The notes: a model not told the origin generated them from the letters alone. A DNA stretch of 40,267 nt from Pseudonocardia sp. 73-21 (GCF_001899645.1 NZ_MKVV01000095.1:55151-95417); one strand, 5' to 3'. Shown: positions 19,735 through 27,484, numbered from the stretch's first letter. A program made the numbers and translations.

Positions 19735-19962
19735 TCAGGGCTGCGTGGGCGGCTGACCCTCGGCGGGCGGTGCGGCGGGCGGCGGGGCCTGCGTGGTGTC
19801 GCCGGCTCCGGTGCGCTGCTGCGCCTGGTCCACGATTGCGTCGATCTGCCCGTCGTGACCCGCGAACTTCTGCTTGGCCATGTCGCCGGCCTTGTCGAGG
19901 GCCTGGTCCACCTTGTCGTCGTTCTGGTTCAGGAGGTCTTTGGCCTTGTCGAGGAAACTCAT
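19735..19962 (-). CDS. Small antitoxin-like protein (MT0933/Rv0909 family)
   Basis: A 75-residue protein: MSFLDKAKDLLNQNDDKVDQ, then ALDKAGDMAKQKFAGHDGQI and DAIVDQAQQRTG, followed by a Pro/Ala-rich tail. The pattern of a short amphipathic helix with DKAKDL and KVDQ-ALDKAGDMA is that of the MT0933 antitoxin family and of related small actinobacterial stress proteins. No toxin gene is next to it. The start at 19962 has AAGGTG about 10 nt upstream; the frame is open 16 codons further up, but the family similarity begins at MSFL. It lies 44 bp after lldD2 on the same strand and may be cotranscribed with it. Confidence 0.75.
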   Translation of the reverse strand: MSFLDKAKDLLNQNDDKVDQALDKAGDMAKQKFAGHDGQIDAIVDQAQQRTGAGDTTQAPPPAAPPAEGQPPTQP

Positions 19963-20006
19963 GCCTGCACCTTGGCCCGCCCCTAGCCCTGATGCCAAAT
20001 GGGAGC

Positions 20007-21227
20007 TCACCCGTTCGAGCGAATGCGGACGTGCGAACTGCGTAGTTCGTCCACACTGTTCACCCCGATGAGCTGCAGTGTTCGACGGATTTCACCGGTG
20101 AGGATCTCGACGGCCTTGGCCACCCCGGCCTGCCCGCCGGCCATCAGGCCGTAGAGGTACGCGCGGCCCACGAGGGCCGCGCGGGCGCCGAGGGCGACGG
20201 CGGCGAGAACGTCGGCGCCGTTGGTGATGCCGGTGTCGACGAACACCTCGGCGCGATCGCCCAGCGCCTGCACGGTGGGTTCCACCAGCTCCAACGGCAC
20301 CGGGGCGCGGTCGAGCTGGCGGCCGCCGTGGTTGGACAGCAGCACCGCGTCGGCACCCGCCGCCACCACGCGCTCGGCGTCGTCGACGCTCTGGATGCCC
20401 TTGATCACGAGCTTGCCGCCCCACGTGCCGCGCAGCCAGTCGACGTCGGCCATGGTCAGGGCGGGGTCGAACACCCGGTTGATCATGTCGCTGACCGTGC
20501 CGCCGGTGGAGGTCAGGCTGGCGAACTCCAGGGGCTCCGTGGTGAGCAGGTCGAACCACCAGTTCGGGTGCAGCGCGCCGTCGGCGAACGTCTTCAGCGA
20601 GAGCGCGGGCGGGATCGTCAGCCCGTTGCGGGTGTCGCGGTGCCGGGCCCCGCCCACCGGCGTGTCGACGGTCAGCATGATCGTGTCGTAGCCGGCGTCG
20701 GCCGCCCTCTGGACGAGGTCCTTGGCGTAGGCGCGGTCGCGCCAGAGATAGAGCTGGAACCACTTGCGCACGTCCGGCGCGGCCGCGGCGACGGCCTCGA
20801 TCGTCGTGGTGCCCATCGTCGAGAGCGTGTACGGGATGCCGACGTCCTGCGCGACGGCGGCCACGGCCCGTTCGCCCTCGGTGTGCATCATCCGCGTGAA
20901 GCCGGTGGGGCCGAACGCGAACGGCAGGGCGGAGCGCTGCCCGAGGATGTCGCGGCCCAGGTCCACCGACGAGACGTCGTGCAGCACCGACGGCGTGAAC
21001 TCCACCCGCGCGAACGCCGCCCGCGCCCGGTTCAGCGACAGCTCCCCGTCGGCGGCCCCGTCGGTGTAGTCGAAGACGGCCCGTGGGGTGCGCCGCCGGG
21101 CGATGGCCCGCAGGTCCCCGATGGTGGCGGCCCGCCGCAACCGCCGCTCGGTGGCGTCGCGGAGGAAGGGAGCGGGCCGCAGCAGCGGCCGCAACTCGGA
21201 CGGACGAGGCAACCGACGCTGGACCAT
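20007..21227 (-). CDS. lldD2: FMN-dependent alpha-hydroxy acid (L-lactate) dehydrogenase, LldD2-like
   Basis: A 406-residue TIM-barrel flavoenzyme that would oxidise L-lactate or a similar 2-hydroxy acid to the keto acid. Visible: YTDGAADGELSLNR at the N-terminus, FGPTGFTRMMHTEGE, the substrate and FMN segments QLYLWRDR and LTVDTPVGGARHRD, the catalytic His300 in LLSNHGGRQLD, and the second phosphate region at 331-337 (DTGITNG) followed by GRAYLYGLMAGG. The DTGI form and HPNWWFDLLTTEPLEFASL match M. tuberculosis LldD2 from memory. A TAGGGT box ends 6 nt before the ATG, implying a leaderless mRNA. A mycofactocin-linked MftD role is less likely because no mft genes are present. Confidence 0.88.
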   Translation of the reverse strand: MVQRRLPRPSELRPLLRPAPFLRDATERRLRRAATIGDLRAIARRRTPRAVFDYTDGAADGELSLNRARAAFARVEFTPSVLHDVSSVDLGRDILGQRSALPFAFGPTGFTRMMHTEGERAVAAVAQDVGIPYTLSTMGTTTIEAVAAAAPDVRKWFQLYLWRDRAYAKDLVQRAADAGYDTIMLTVDTPVGGARHRDTRNGLTIPPALSLKTFADGALHPNWWFDLLTTEPLEFASLTSTGGTVSDMINRVFDPALTMADVDWLRGTWGGKLVIKGIQSVDDAERVVAAGADAVLLSNHGGRQLDRAPVPLELVEPTVQALGDRAEVFVDTGITNGADVLAAVALGARAALVGRAYLYGLMAGGQAGVAKAVEILTGEIRRTLQLIGVNSVDELRSSHVRIRSNG

Positions 21228-21233
21228 GCCCCC

Positions 21234-21239
21234 ACCCTA
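21234..21239 (-). promoter_or_regulatory. Putative -10 element for lldD2 (leaderless)
   Basis: On the minus strand TAGGGT is followed by GGGGGC and then the ATG at 21227, a 6-nt spacing that predicts transcription starting at the start codon. Confidence 0.45.
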
Positions 21240-21270
21240 GAACGGCGCACTCACGTGGGGTGGGCGGGCG

Positions 21271-22029
21271 TCAGGGGCGACGGCGGGCCAGTTCGAACGC
21301 CGCCACCGCTGCGGCGCTCGCCACGCCCAGGCTCTCCACGCCGCCGTGCATGGGGATGGCCAGCACGCCGTCGAGGTGGGGGCGGATCGAGTCGGAGAGG
21401 CCCTCGGACTCGTTGCCGAGCACCAGCGCGACGCGCCTCGGGAGCTCCGCGGAGAGCAGGGAGTCGCCGCCCGCGTCGAGCCCGAAGATCGTGAAACCGG
21501 CGGTGTGCAGGGCCTCGCAGCCCTCCTCGACGGTGGCCGAACGCAGCACCGGTGCCCGGAACGCCACGCCGGCCGACGCCTTGATCATCAACGGGTCGAT
21601 GGACGGCAGGCCGCGGCGGGGGAGCAGAACGCCGTCGAGGCCCGCGGCGGTGGCGCTGCGCAGGATCATCCCGACGTTCGACGGGTTGGTGAGCCGGTCG
21701 AGCACCAGCACCGCGACCTGGTCGTTCGCGCCCAGCGTGTCGAGGAACTCCGCGATCGGCGCCATCCGGGGCGCGACGACGTCGGCGAGCACGCCCTGGT
21801 CGTGACGCCCGTTTCCGGCCAGCACCTTGACGCGGTGGGCGGTGGCGCGCTGCACCGGGACTCCCCGGGTCCGGGCCGAGTCGAGGATCTCGCGGGCCGA
21901 CCCGCCGCGGACGTCCTCGGCGAGGATGACCTTGTCCACCTGCAGCGAGGTGTCGTCGAGCGCCTCCAGCACGGGCTTGCGCCCGTAGACCGTGATGAAG
22001 GTGTCTTTCGGCGATCGGGGGGTGGACAC
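21271..22029 (-). CDS. SpoU/TrmH-family RNA 2'-O-methyltransferase (RlmB-like)
   Basis: A 252-residue SPOUT methyltransferase. The N-terminal substrate-binding domain (FITVYGRKPVLEALDD, L30e-like) is followed by the knotted SAM domain with VLVLDRLTNPSNVGMILRSA (motif 1), LVLGNESEGLSDSI (motif 2) and MHGGVESLGVASAAAVAAFE (motif 3). The order and lengths fit 23S rRNA Gm2251 methyltransferase-like enzymes and the actinobacterial TsnR-like relatives, so the exact target base is uncertain. The GTG start at 22029 has no Shine-Dalgarno sequence but a TAGGCT box 6 nt before it. It is divergent from the acyltransferase gene, 22 bp away. Confidence 0.88.
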   Translation of the reverse strand: MSTPRSPKDTFITVYGRKPVLEALDDTSLQVDKVILAEDVRGGSAREILDSARTRGVPVQRATAHRVKVLAGNGRHDQGVLADVVAPRMAPIAEFLDTLGANDQVAVLVLDRLTNPSNVGMILRSATAAGLDGVLLPRRGLPSIDPLMIKASAGVAFRAPVLRSATVEEGCEALHTAGFTIFGLDAGGDSLLSAELPRRVALVLGNESEGLSDSIRPHLDGVLAIPMHGGVESLGVASAAAVAAFELARRRP

Positions 22030-22035
22030 GGGGTA

Positions 22036-22045
22036 AGCCTAGGAT
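22036..22045. promoter_or_regulatory. Overlapping divergent -10 elements
   Basis: On the plus strand TAGGAT (22040-22045) ends 6 nt before the ATG at 22052. On the minus strand TAGGCT (22041-22036) ends 6 nt before the GTG at 22029. The two boxes share two base pairs within a CCTAGG palindrome, so the two polymerases cannot bind together. Confidence 0.5.
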
Positions 22046-22051
22046 CGTCCT

Positions 22052-23461
22052 ATGCCGCCTCGGCTCTCCGCCCTCGACGCCTCGTTCCTCTACCTGGAGC
22101 AGCCGACCACGCCGATGCACGTCGGCGCCGTGTCGATCTTCCGACGGCCGAAGGCCGGTTTCGACTACGACCGGCTCGTCGAGCTCATCGAGCAGCGCAT
22201 CGCGCTCGTGCCCCGTTACCGCCAGAAGGTCCGCCACGTGCCGGGCAACCTGGCGCGGCCGGTGTGGGTCGACGATCCCGAGTTCGACGTCGCCTACCAC
22301 GTGCGACGCTCCGCGCTGCCCAAACCGGGCTCCGACGCCCAGCTCACCGAGCTCGTGGCCCGGTTGATGTCGCGGCCGCTCGACCACACCCGTCCGCTGT
22401 GGGAGATGTACCTCGTCGAGGGCCTCGCGCGGGGCCGCACGGCGGTGCTCACCAAGACCCACCAGGCGATGGTCGACGGCATCTCCGCGATCGACATCGG
22501 CCAGGTGATCCTCGACGTCTCCGCCGATCCGCGCGTGGTGGCCGAGGAGCTGTGGATGCCGCGCCCCGAGCCGACCGACGCCCAGCTCATGCTCGGCGCG
22601 GTCGCCGAGGCGGTGGCCCGGCCGGGGGAGATCATCGACAACACCCGCGTCGCCATCGGGGACACCGTCGCCACGGTGGGCAAGCTCGTCGGAGGGGTGG
22701 GTCAGCTGTTCTCGATGGCCCGCACGGCCAGCCGCCGGGCCCCCGGCTCGCCGCTCAACGTCGACATCTCCACGCAGCGCCGGTTCGCGATCGCCCGCAC
22801 CGAGCTCGAGGACTACCGCAAGATCCGGGCCGCGCACGGCTGCTCGGTCAACGACGTGGTGCTCAGCGTCGTCGCCGGGGCGCTGCGCAACTGGCTGCTC
22901 TCGCGCGGTGAGGCCGTCACGGCGTCGTCGTCGGTGCGGGCGATGGTGCCGCTGTCGGTGCGCGGCGAGGCCGACGTGCCCAGCTCCGCCACGGCCGGCT
23001 CGCTCGGCAACCGCGTGTCGTCGTTCCTGGTCGACCTCCCGGTCGGGGAGCCGAGCCCGGTGGTGCGGCTGCACCACGTCACGCACGCGATGCGCGAGCA
23101 CACCTCGACGGGGCAGTCGGTGGGCGCGGACACCCTGGTCCGCATCGGCGGCTTCGCGCCTCCTACCCTGCACGCGCTGGGCGCCCGCGCCGCGAGCGGC
23201 ATCTCCAAGCGGATCTTCAACCTGGTGGTGACGAACGTGCCGGGCCCGCAGTTCCCGCTCTACGCCGCCGGGGCCAGGATGCTCGAGATGTTCCCGGTGG
23301 TGCCGCTGGCGAAGGGCCAGGCGCTCGCCATCGGCCTCACCTCGTACAACGGTGGGGTGTACTACGGCTTCAACGGCGACCGCGACGCGATGGCCGACGT
23401 CGACGTGCTGGCCGGGCTGGTCGGCGAGTCGCTCGAGGAACTGCTGGAGACGGTGAGCTGA
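22052..23461 (+). CDS. Wax ester synthase/diacylglycerol acyltransferase (WS/DGAT)
   Basis: A 469-residue acyl-CoA-dependent acyltransferase of the type that makes triacylglycerol or wax esters at the membrane and storage granules. Visible: the N-terminal LSALDASFLYLEQPTTPMHV typical of the family, the R-P-L-W-E-M-Y-L-V-E-G-L stretch before the active site, the active-site motif at 137-143, NDVVLSVVAGALRNWL, and the C-terminal VVTNVPGPQFPLYAAGARM. The motif reads H-Q-A-M-V-D-G, with Gln138 in place of the second, catalytic His of HHxxxDG. It corresponds in position to tgs3 (Rv3234c) of M. tuberculosis. It is followed after 3 bp by the DUF6912 gene, so both are likely one operon from a leaderless promoter. 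Confidence 0.92.
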   Translation: MPPRLSALDASFLYLEQPTTPMHVGAVSIFRRPKAGFDYDRLVELIEQRIALVPRYRQKVRHVPGNLARPVWVDDPEFDVAYHVRRSALPKPGSDAQLTELVARLMSRPLDHTRPLWEMYLVEGLARGRTAVLTKTHQAMVDGISAIDIGQVILDVSADPRVVAEELWMPRPEPTDAQLMLGAVAEAVARPGEIIDNTRVAIGDTVATVGKLVGGVGQLFSMARTASRRAPGSPLNVDISTQRRFAIARTELEDYRKIRAAHGCSVNDVVLSVVAGALRNWLLSRGEAVTASSSVRAMVPLSVRGEADVPSSATAGSLGNRVSSFLVDLPVGEPSPVVRLHHVTHAMREHTSTGQSVGADTLVRIGGFAPPTLHALGARAASGISKRIFNLVVTNVPGPQFPLYAAGARMLEMFPVVPLAKGQALAIGLTSYNGGVYYGFNGDRDAMADVDVLAGLVGESLEELLETVS

Positions 23462-23464
23462 TCG

Positions 23465-23971
23465 ATGCGGGTGTATGTGCCGGCCACGTGGCCGATGTTG
23501 CGGACGCTGGTCAAGAACGGGGTGGTGTCCCCGATCGGCGGCACCGCGTTCTCGCTGACGCCGAAGCTGCGCGAGTCCTACACCTCCGGTGACGAGGAGG
23601 AGCTCGAGTACGCGGCGCTGTCGGAGGCCGCGCGGGCGTCACTGCGGCTGCTGTCGGTGGAGTTCGGCCTCGGCGAGGACGGCACCCCGGCGCGGCGGTG
23701 CGTGATCGCGGCCGACCTCGACGACGTCACGCTGCGCCCCGATCTCGACGACGGCGCCGTGCGCATCTCCGGCCCGGTGCCGCTGGAGAAGGTGGCGGCC
23801 GTGCACGTCGACACGGAGGAGGCCGAGTACGCGGTGCGCCAGGCCTCGGACGCGATCGACTCGGCCGACATGGGCGACCTGGACGCGGAGTTCCTCGTCG
23901 GCGAGGCGGAGGACCACGAGCTGGCCTGGTACGACCCCTCGGAGATCGCGTTCCTGGTGGAGCTGCGCTGA
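23465..23971 (+). CDS. DUF6912-family conserved actinobacterial protein
   Basis: A 168-residue cytosolic protein of unknown function. It begins MRVYVPATWPMLRTLVKNG and carries FSLTPKLRESYTSGDEEELE, YAALSEAARASLRLL, then an acidic second half with VHVDTEEAEYAVRQAS and ELAWYDPSEIAFLVEL. There is no signal peptide, membrane segment or catalytic motif that I recognise. The form is that of the DUF6912 family known only in actinobacteria. It starts 3 bp after the acyltransferase stop, so it is probably translated with it. Whether it acts in lipid storage is not shown. Confidence 0.75.
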   Translation: MRVYVPATWPMLRTLVKNGVVSPIGGTAFSLTPKLRESYTSGDEEELEYAALSEAARASLRLLSVEFGLGEDGTPARRCVIAADLDDVTLRPDLDDGAVRISGPVPLEKVAAVHVDTEEAEYAVRQASDAIDSADMGDLDAEFLVGEAEDHELAWYDPSEIAFLVELR

Positions 23972-24014
23972 ACCGCCCGTGCGTGGATAACGGTGTTCCC
24001 GCACCGGTATCCGC

Positions 24015-25220
24015 TCACGACCTCGGGCGCCATGCCGAGTAGGAGCTGACCGGCCCGGCGTGGGGGCGGTAGAGCCACGGCCACGGGTGCAGCACGGAAG
24101 GTGAGACCACGTCGGACAGCCGTCGGAACCCGGGCACCGGCGCGAACGTGACGGCGGCCGACCTGCCCTCCAGCTCCGCGGCCACCTCGCCGCGCCGGAC
24201 CTCGACGGTCCGGCGCGTCGCCAGATCGGCGAGCGTCTCGGCCAGGAACACCAGCCGCTTGCCCGACAGCCGCAGCCGCGCGAGCAGCGGCTCGTCGAAC
24301 ACGAAGACGGCGGGCAGGTCCGGGTGCGCGGCCAGCGCCGGGTCGGCGTCACCGAGCGACTCGGCGGTCAGCCAGACCGCCTCGGGCTCGGCGAGCCGCA
24401 GCGGGGTGCGGGGCCCACCGGGCGACTCGGGATCAGGATCGTGGCGCAGCAGCGGCTCGGGATCGTCGAGGGCCGTGGTTCCTGAGGACGGCCAGTCCTC
24501 GATCGGGCACGCGTCGGCCAGCGCGCAGCCCCGGCACAGCTGCGGCGCCCGCTTCTCCACCTGCCACCGGGAGAAGCCGTAGGGCTTGCCGGTGCCCGCG
24601 CCGATCGTCCACTGCCAGCCGAGCCGGTTGGCCGCGCGGGAGCCGTCGAGCAGGTGGGTGAAGAACCGGTCCTCGCCCGCGGTCCACTCGGCGCCGGCGC
24701 GCACCGTCCACTGCGAGGACATCCACATCCGCGTCTGGTTGACCAGCCAGCCGTCGGTCTCCAGTTCCTCGACGCACGCGGCGACGCAGTTCATCGACGC
24801 GGGCCACGGCTCGTCCCAGGAGCGCGCGGGCCGGGCCGGAGCCTGCCGCAGCGCCGACGCCGTGCGGCGGCCCAGCCGCGCGTAGAGGTGCCGCGCGTAC
24901 TCCTGCCAGGCCAGCTCGTCGCGGAATTTCGTGCGGTCGCGGGTGGGCGCATCGGCGGCCGCGGCCCAGGCGGTGGGCAGGTCGATCAGGCCGTGGCGGA
25001 TGTACGGGGACAGCCGCGTGGCGCCGCGCCGCGACGGCGGCAGCACCTCGTTGCGACGCGCGGCGTAGCCGGTGAGGTCGAGGCCGGCGAGCGCGGCGTC
25101 GGCGGTGGTCTGCCCACCCCGGAACGACGGCGAGGGCGTCGGGTCGTCGCAGCAGAGGTCGCGCAGGTGGGTCCGGACCCAGCCGGCCGCGTCGTCGGGG
25201 GTGGGGGTGGGGAGCAGCAC
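24015..25220 (-). CDS. Photolyase/cryptochrome-family protein with reversed domain order and a possible Fe-S site
   Basis: A 401-residue protein. Residues 1-225 match the FAD-binding half of photolyases: RLSPYIRHGLI, FRDELAWQEYARHLYA (97-114), GWLVNQTRMWMSS (157-169), W-T-A-G-E-D-R-F-F, then LDGSRAANRLGWQWTIGAGT (191-210) and PYGFSRW. Cysteines C145, C149, C229, C232 and C238 resemble the C-(~85)-CxxC-x-C spacing of Fe-S bacterial photolyases. Residues 280-360 look like the alpha/beta antenna domain that normally comes first: VWLTAESLGDADPALAAHPD, VFVFDEPLL, LVFLAETLADL. The order is thus FAD domain, then antenna-like domain. The GTG start at 25220 leaves no room for an N-terminal antenna domain. 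DNA repair or light sensing is possible; neither is shown. Confidence 0.85.
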   Translation of the reverse strand: MLLPTPTPDDAAGWVRTHLRDLCCDDPTPSPSFRGGQTTADAALAGLDLTGYAARRNEVLPPSRRGATRLSPYIRHGLIDLPTAWAAAADAPTRDRTKFRDELAWQEYARHLYARLGRRTASALRQAPARPARSWDEPWPASMNCVAACVEELETDGWLVNQTRMWMSSQWTVRAGAEWTAGEDRFFTHLLDGSRAANRLGWQWTIGAGTGKPYGFSRWQVEKRAPQLCRGCALADACPIEDWPSSGTTALDDPEPLLRHDPDPESPGGPRTPLRLAEPEAVWLTAESLGDADPALAAHPDLPAVFVFDEPLLARLRLSGKRLVFLAETLADLATRRTVEVRRGEVAAELEGRSAAVTFAPVPGFRRLSDVVSPSVLHPWPWLYRPHAGPVSSYSAWRPRS

Positions 25221-25267
25221 CGGTCAAGTCTGTGGGCTGGCGGGTCGATGCGCGCGATGATCGGCCC

Positions 25268-26161
25268 GTGGACATCGGGGACGTGACGCGCGCCGGGCTC
25301 ACCTCGGTGGCGCGGCTGGGACGGCGGCTGGGGTTGCCCGTCGACGACCTGCGCGTGCTCTCGTCGCGCGGGAACCTCCTGGTGCACCTCGCCCCGGCCC
25401 CGGTGCTGGCCCGGGCGGTGACGCTGACCGCGGCGACCCGTGCCGATCCCGCCGCGTGGGTCGCCCGGGAGATCGGGGTGTCGGCCTGGGCGGCGTCCCG
25501 GGGAGGGCCGGTGGCGCAGCCGACCACGCTCGTGGATCCCGGCCCGCACGACGCGGACGGGCTGGTCGTCGGGCTGATGGAGTTCCGCGCGGGCACACCC
25601 GGCCGCGCGGAGGGACGCGAGCTGGGGGAGGCCCTCGCGGCCCTGCACGCGGCCACCGCGGACTACCCGGGGGAGCTGCCCTGGCTGGCCCCCGCGCACG
25701 AGCAGGTGGGCGATGCCCTCCGGACGGCCGCCGCCTGGCTGCCGGCCGCCACCACCGGGGCGCTGCGCGCCCACCACCAGCGGGTGCTCGCCGACCTGGA
25801 CGGCGCCGGCTCCGCTCCCGTCGTCCTGCACGGGGACGCGCACGCGGGCAACCTGCTCCGCAGCGGTAACGGCTGGTTCTGGGTGGATCTGGAGGAGACG
25901 TCCCTCGGACCGCCCGAATGGGATCTCGCGGTCCTCGACGATCCCGTCGCGATCGAGGCCTACCGCGCCCGCACCGGCCTGGTGGTGGCCGATCTCGCCC
26001 CGTTCCGCGCGGCGCGGGAGCTGGAAGGGGCGGTCTGGCTGCAGGTGATGGCGCGGCAGTTCCCCGCGCGGTACCGGCAGGCGGCCGACGAGCGGCTGGC
26101 CGCGCTGCTGGGCCGAGCTCAGCGGGCGCGGCGCCGGCCCCGCCGGTCCCGCCGGTCCTGA
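25268..26161 (+). CDS. Aminoglycoside phosphotransferase (APH)-fold family protein
   Basis: A 297-residue kinase-like protein. The catalytic loop VVLHGDAHAGNLL has His188, Asp190 and Asn195, and Asp207 in WVDLEE fills the Mg2+-binding (DFG-like) position. The glycine-rich N-lobe is weak. The APH fold covers small-molecule kinases for antibiotics, choline, homoserine, maltose and others, so the substrate is not predicted. GTG at 25268 has a GATGAT box 6 nt upstream. It is divergent from the photolyase-like gene. Its last 14 codons, an arginine-rich tail (RARRRPRRSRRS), overlap the tail of the convergent DUF1707 gene by 43 bp. Confidence 0.85.
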   Translation: MDIGDVTRAGLTSVARLGRRLGLPVDDLRVLSSRGNLLVHLAPAPVLARAVTLTAATRADPAAWVAREIGVSAWAASRGGPVAQPTTLVDPGPHDADGLVVGLMEFRAGTPGRAEGRELGEALAALHAATADYPGELPWLAPAHEQVGDALRTAAAWLPAATTGALRAHHQRVLADLDGAGSAPVVLHGDAHAGNLLRSGNGWFWVDLEETSLGPPEWDLAVLDDPVAIEAYRARTGLVVADLAPFRAARELEGAVWLQVMARQFPARYRQAADERLAALLGRAQRARRRPRRSRRS

Positions 26162-26652
26162 CGACGGTCGTCGCGGGCGCGGTCGTCGCCGCCGTCGTCG
26201 CCGCCGTCGTCACCGCCATCGTGGCGGCTGCCGTAGAACAGCGCTCCCGCGGCGGGGATCAGGAGGAACCACCACCACCCGCCCACGGTGAAGAACAGCG
26301 CGAGCGCCACGAAGGGCATCACGGCCATGATCCGCGGCGCCGCGACGTCCAGGAAGGCGTTGCCCCGGTTCGCCACCGCCCCCGGCTCGCCCACCACGGG
26401 CATCGCCCGGGTCGGCGGGGGTACGGCCGGCAGCGGCGCGGTGGCGCCGATCGCCGGGTGCGGGGCGGGCAGATCGGTGAACAGCTCCGTCAGCTCCGAC
26501 GCGACCGTGGCGTTCGCGGCCTTCGCCGACCGCTCGCCGTACTCCTCCACCCCGAGCCGGCCCGCCTCCAGATGGGCGTCGAGCGCCTTCATCGCGGAGT
26601 TGCGCTCGCTGGTACCGACGCGCATCGAGCCGCTGCCTGTCCCCTCGCTCAT
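26119..26652 (-). CDS. DUF1707-domain membrane protein
   Basis: A 177-residue protein. The DUF1707 domain RVGTSERNSAMKALDAHLEA, then GRLGVEEYGERSAKAANA and TVASELTELFTDLP (about 10-62), is a short helical module common in actinobacterial membrane proteins. A Pro-rich linker follows, then two hydrophobic segments near 103-120 (PRIMAVMPFVALALFFTV) and 121-137 (WWWFLLIPAAGALFY). The tail is strongly charged, with DGGDDGGDDGGDDR and then RRDRRGRRRAR. It probably sits in the membrane with both ends inside. The function is unknown. The ATG at 26652 is chosen; an inner ATG nine codons on is possible. It overlaps the convergent phosphotransferase by 43 bp. Confidence 0.85.
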   Translation of the reverse strand: MSEGTGSGSMRVGTSERNSAMKALDAHLEAGRLGVEEYGERSAKAANATVASELTELFTDLPAPHPAIGATAPLPAVPPPTRAMPVVGEPGAVANRGNAFLDVAAPRIMAVMPFVALALFFTVGGWWWFLLIPAAGALFYGSRHDGGDDGGDDGGDDRARDDRRQDRRDRRGRRRAR

Positions 26653-26680
26653 GGAACGGCAGCCTGCCACTCGGACGAGG

Positions 26681-27484
26681 TCAGCGCACCTGTGCGGCGG
26701 GCGGCGCGTCGATCTCGACGGGCTGTCCCCAGTCGCGGTAGCTCCCCGTGATGGACAGCGTGCCGATCCCGGGGAGGTTCTGCCGCACCGCGCTGCGGAC
26801 GGGCCGGTCCTGCGCGTCGACCCAGAGCGTCGAGGTGACGGTGGCCAGCCCCCCGCGCACCTGCTGCTCGAGCTGGGCCTTCAGCGCCGGGTCGGTCTCC
26901 TGGGCGGCGGCCTTCGTCAGGTCGACGACGATCGCGTAGCGGACGGCCGGGTCCCCGTCGATCGTGTCGGCGGTGGCCCCGGAGATCTGCGTGGCGTCGG
27001 CGTAGCGGCTGAGCGTGCGCGTGGGGTCGGCGCTCTCCGTGAGCGTCGTGGCCAGCGCCGCCAGGCCCTTGGCAGCCGGATCGGTGCTGGTGGGATCGAC
27101 GCGCACCCACGGCTGCCTGGCCGCGATCTGCCCCTTCGGAGGCGGGAGCCGCAGGTAGGCGGCGTCGGGCAGCACGATGTAGCTGGTCTCCTGGGGCGCC
27201 ACCCCCTTCTGGGTGACCACCTGGGTGAACTGCACCGACACCGCGTTGGTGAGGACCCGCAGCACGCCCTCGCCGGTGAACTGCAGGGTGGCGTTGCCCG
27301 TGATGTCACCGCGCAGGCTCAGCCGGGCCGTCTGGTCGGTGCGCTGACGCTGGGCCACGGCCGCGACCAGGTCGGCGATCGTGCTGAAGCGCGCCGGGGC
27401 CGCGGTCGGGACCGGCGCGCTCGAACACGCCGTCACCGCAGCCAGGAGCACCACCAGTGCAATGACGTGTCTGCCGTACCTCAT
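26681..27484 (-). CDS. Secreted lipoprotein, LppX/LprG-like
   Basis: A 267-residue exported lipoprotein: MRYGRH basic start, hydrophobic core, lipobox LAAVTAC with Cys20 as the lipidation site. The mature part carries ARLSLRGDITGNATLQFTGE, VQFTQVV, TSYIVLPDAAYLRLP, PWVRVDP and LWVDAQDRPVRSAVRQ. This is the pattern of the LppX_LprAFG fold, a hydrophobic-pocket carrier of lipids across the periplasm, seen also in many uncharacterised actinobacterial lipoproteins. GGAGG 7 nt upstream supports the ATG at 27484. It lies downstream of rsgA on the same strand. The lipid ligand is unknown. Confidence 0.85.
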   Translation of the reverse strand: MRYGRHVIALVVLLAAVTACSSAPVPTAAPARFSTIADLVAAVAQRQRTDQTARLSLRGDITGNATLQFTGEGVLRVLTNAVSVQFTQVVTQKGVAPQETSYIVLPDAAYLRLPPPKGQIAARQPWVRVDPTSTDPAAKGLAALATTLTESADPTRTLSRYADATQISGATADTIDGDPAVRYAIVVDLTKAAAQETDPALKAQLEQQVRGGLATVTSTLWVDAQDRPVRSAVRQNLPGIGTLSITGSYRDWGQPVEIDAPPAAQVR

